DNA of 7,515 nt from Candidatus Poribacteria bacterium WGA-3G (GTDB lineage: Bacteria > Poribacteria > WGA-4E > WGA-3G), in assembly GCA_000406005.1 (NCBI GenBank), contig ASZN01000132.1, positions 1 through 7,515 on the forward strand. The letters run 5' to 3'. The translations under genes and the position numbers were made by a program. A model generated the notes under the pieces. It worked only from the letters and a program-made list of their open reading frames with translations. It made no database searches and was not told where the DNA came from. This document shows positions 5,814-7,515 of this stretch, in pieces. Each line of letters starts with the position of its first letter. The first letter of the stretch is position 1.

Positions 5814-7051
5814 GGGTATTCTTCCACAATTTTTTCTAAAAGGCGTTTTGCCATATCACATTGTGCTTTCTGACCCCGTTCACCTTTCCAACGTCCTCTT
5901 GATTCTGGATATCCACCTTCCGCCTTAAGCCATTTTTCACCCGCTTTACGTGGAGCCTGTATAAACCCTGCAATCGCGTCCCATGCATCAAAACTCAGTC
6001 TATCTGAATCAATCTGCAACTCAACTGCAGCCCCAATCAACAATGCCATTTGCTTATATTTATCGACACTAACGCCAGGAAGTCCACGTCGGAGGATCGC
6101 ATCTATCCAACTAACGAAATTTTGGAATTCTTCTTCAAGCCCATTTCCGTAAGCTGGAAAGACGGGGGTTCCGCCTTGTGCATCCGTGAATTGCAATTGC
6201 GCACAAAAAATGTCAAGTGCTTCCTCTGTGGATCCGTGAAATACAAGTGGCAGATGCTTCATTGAATTCGGAGACGAAAGGAGACTATCCAATTCCGCTC
6301 TATACATAAATACAAGGTACCAAAGGACCATAGCTGAGGGGGTTTGCCCCTTCGCGCGATCTTTTCCTTCCCACCAGTCTTTCCAAAGTTGCCACGTTTC
6401 AGGATATTGCTCCCATGGATTGTTTACGCCTTTTTCGCGTGCGGCTGTTATCATTCGCGATGCCGAAGGTGTTTCCGCGTAAACGCCAGCAACACGCACA
6501 AAATAGACACGCTTGGATCCGCTGTAATATGAGAGTCGAATATCTTGTGCGGTTAAAGGGGTTCCGCCTTCATTGATGCGCCGAAATATTTCAAGTTTCG
6601 TGCCGAGATCCAGTCGCGGCGGAAGATAAATAATGGTAAGCGGATACCGCCAGAAGATATTTTGGTATCTTTGGGGAATCTCCGAAAACTTCTTTCCGCT
6701 GTAGTGGACGCTCTGTGGCGAGAGATAGTTAATATCATCGTCCGCGCTTAAACTAAATTGATCTTTTGCATATTTCAGGATCGTGTTCAAACGTTGTTGG
6801 CCATCAATCACTTCAGAAGTGTTTGTATCCGGATTGTCTAAGAAAAAGAGGGCAGGCGTTGTTAGGTTGTTCAACAACGATTCGATGAAAAGTGATTCTT
6901 TGCGATCATCCCACTGCTCAGCATCTCGTTGGTAATCTGGGATGATAATACTACCTCTATTAAAATTGTTAACAATTGTCTCAACACTTTCGCTCTGCGT
7001 TCGAGTTGGTTCGCTAACAATTGGCGCGATTTCTAAACTCTTTTCGCGCAT
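5810..7051 (-). CDS. DUF262 (GmrS-like) protein
   Basis: This 413-residue protein starts at ATG 7051 with AGGAGG (7065-7060) 8 bases upstream. The N-terminal DUF262 (ParB/sulfiredoxin-like) domain shows its hallmark motifs: 'IIIPDYQRDAEQW' (35-47), 'EVIDGQQRLNTIL' (80-92, DGQQR), and 'LEIFRRINEGGTPLTAQDIR' (153-172). In GmrSD and BrxU enzymes this domain binds and hydrolyses NTP and controls the nuclease domain that cuts modified phage DNA. Here the region after about residue 180 is helical with no DUF1524 nuclease motif; the nuclease is instead a separate HNH gene overlapping the 3' end. A strong promoter lies directly upstream. The likely role is the sensor/NTPase half of a modification-dependent or other phage-restriction pair. 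Family assignment is firm; the substrate is unknown. Confidence 0.9.
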   Translation of the reverse strand: MREKSLEIAPIVSEPTRTQSESVETIVNNFNRGSIIIPDYQRDAEQWDDRKESLFIESLLNNLTTPALFFLDNPDTNTSEVIDGQQRLNTILKYAKDQFSLSADDDINYLSPQSVHYSGKKFSEIPQRYQNIFWRYPLTIIYLPPRLDLGTKLEIFRRINEGGTPLTAQDIRLSYYSGSKRVYFVRVAGVYAETPSASRMITAAREKGVNNPWEQYPETWQLWKDWWEGKDRAKGQTPSAMVLWYLVFMYRAELDSLLSSPNSMKHLPLVFHGSTEEALDIFCAQLQFTDAQGGTPVFPAYGNGLEEEFQNFVSWIDAILRRGLPGVSVDKYKQMALLIGAAVELQIDSDRLSFDAWDAIAGFIQAPRKAGEKWLKAEGGYPESRGRWKGERGQKAQCDMAKRLLEKIVEEYP

Positions 7052-7059
7052 ATCATCTT

Positions 7060-7065
7060 CCTCCT
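7060..7065 (-). promoter_or_regulatory. Consensus ribosome binding site of DUF262 gene
   Basis: Perfect AGGAGG on the minus strand, 8 bases before ATG 7051-7049. It supports this start and strong translation of the first gene of the operon. Confidence 0.7.
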
Positions 7066-7087
7066 GAAGTAGACCAATTATGCTGAT

Positions 7088-7116
7088 AATATAACAGAGG
7101 TGCCAAGATTTGTCAA
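7088..7116 (-). promoter_or_regulatory. Near-consensus sigma70 promoter
   Basis: TTGACA (7116-7111), a 17-base spacer and TATATT (7093-7088) on the minus strand, about 37 bases before the DUF262 start codon. The match to consensus is 11 of 12 with ideal spacing, predicting a leader of about 30 bases. No operator palindrome overlaps it. Confidence 0.75.
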
Positions 7117-7176
7117 AAGGAAATGGATAAGCTGACTGCCAACATATCCCAGTAAGCGGTCCACGAGTTCTTCAAT

Positions 7177-7197
7177 ATTTGTTGTGAAAAAACAAAT
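7177..7197 (-). terminator. AT-rich hairpin after aminotransferase
   Basis: ATTTGTT (7177-7183) and AACAAAT (7191-7197) form a perfect 7-bp stem with a 7-base loop, 22 bases beyond the aminotransferase stop. The position suits a terminator separating that gene from the defence genes, but the stem is AT-rich and lacks a following T-run on the minus strand. This is weak evidence. Confidence 0.25.
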
Positions 7198-7218
7198 TTT
7201 CCAACACTCCGTTTGGTA

Positions 7219-7515
7219 TCAAGGCACAACGGGAGCGTTAAGCACGGCATCAAGTTGGTCCATTACCTTGTCAAATGCTTCAACATAATGGGACATCAAC
7301 TCGAAATCGTTGGGAGGGTTGACATCGAAGATGTAGCAGTGGGAGTCGATGAATTCGACGGCTTTCGGGTAGTCCTCTGTTTTGTATTCAACCGTCGAAT
7401 TGTTGCATCGCCATGGACAACCTGTGCCGTAACCGATGCGGTTCTGGAAAATTTCTTGCGATGGCACGGGTAACCGTTGCCACTGTCCCGTCGGGACACC
7501 CTCGGCGCGGAGGGC
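7219..7515 (-). CDS. DegT/DnrJ/EryC1/StrS aminotransferase, C-terminal part
   Basis: The frame is open from the window edge (base 7515 is a codon first base) to the stop at 7219, giving 98 residues. The first visible residues 'ALRAEGVPTGQWQRLPVP' match the C-terminal small domain of PLP-dependent sugar aminotransferases, where 'L..EGVP.....PL' is usual. They are followed by 'YGTGCPWRC', then 'HCYIFDVNPPNDFELMSHYV' and 'EAFDKVMDQLDAVL', a tail I associate with this family. The PLP lysine and cofactor-binding core lie outside the window. Such enzymes transaminate keto-sugars or related substrates. A GTG at 7467 is internal, not a start. Its 3' end marks the border of the defence genes, from which it is separated by a spacer holding a hairpin and a promoter; it is probably host-core or cell-surface metabolism. 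Confidence 0.75.
   Translation of the reverse strand, partial: ALRAEGVPTGQWQRLPVPSQEIFQNRIGYGTGCPWRCNNSTVEYKTEDYPKAVEFIDSHCYIFDVNPPNDFELMSHYVEAFDKVMDQLDAVLNAPVVP

Noticed and set aside
1..7515. CRISPR array, tRNA or rRNA genes
   Set aside because: No regularly spaced direct repeats and no cloverleaf or rRNA-like sequence were seen on either strand.

Overview
All the genes I can support in this window lie on the minus strand, so transcription runs from high to low coordinates. The window looks like a compact defence island placed after the 3' end of a sugar-aminotransferase gene. GC content looks moderate, spacers are short, and genes overlap or are spaced tightly with AGGAGG-type ribosome binding sites and sigma70-like promoters, so the source is a bacterium. 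The 'TAGGAGCG...' hairpin repeat at the left end and its partial copies resemble dispersed repeats I associate with Candidatus Poribacteria (sponge and marine bacteria). That assignment is recalled and uncertain.

Layout in the direction of transcription: (1) 7515-7219, the C-terminal end of a DegT/DnrJ/EryC1/StrS-type PLP aminotransferase, cut by the window edge. (2) A near-consensus promoter (TTGACA-17-TATATT, 7116-7088) drives a DUF262 protein (7051-5810), and an HNH nuclease (5813-5544) overlaps its end. This looks like a GmrSD-like nucleotide-sensing and nuclease pair split into two genes. (3) 5375-3764 is a type III restriction-modification methyltransferase (mod) whose reading frame is broken near codon 34-38, with everything downstream intact. 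(4) After a hairpin and a second TTGACA promoter (3703-3675) comes a four-gene cluster: a DUF3696-type AAA ATPase (3588-1975), a 210-residue partner with an MIT_C/PLD-like C-terminal motif (1957-1325), a large antitoxin-like protein with an internal duplication (1288-587), and a RelE/ParE toxin overlapping it (599-342). (5) 309-139 holds only the first ~48 recognisable codons of the type III restriction subunit (res), lost before Walker A. (6) The left end is a nested inverted repeat.

Interpretation: a type III mod/res locus appears to have been split, or has always carried cargo between mod and res (ATPase/partner plus toxin-antitoxin). It is now decayed at both ends: mod is frameshifted and res is truncated. 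The two modules that remain intact are DUF262-HNH and the ATPase-partner pair with its downstream toxin-antitoxin genes. The ATPase-partner pair is the best candidate here for an undescribed defence system.
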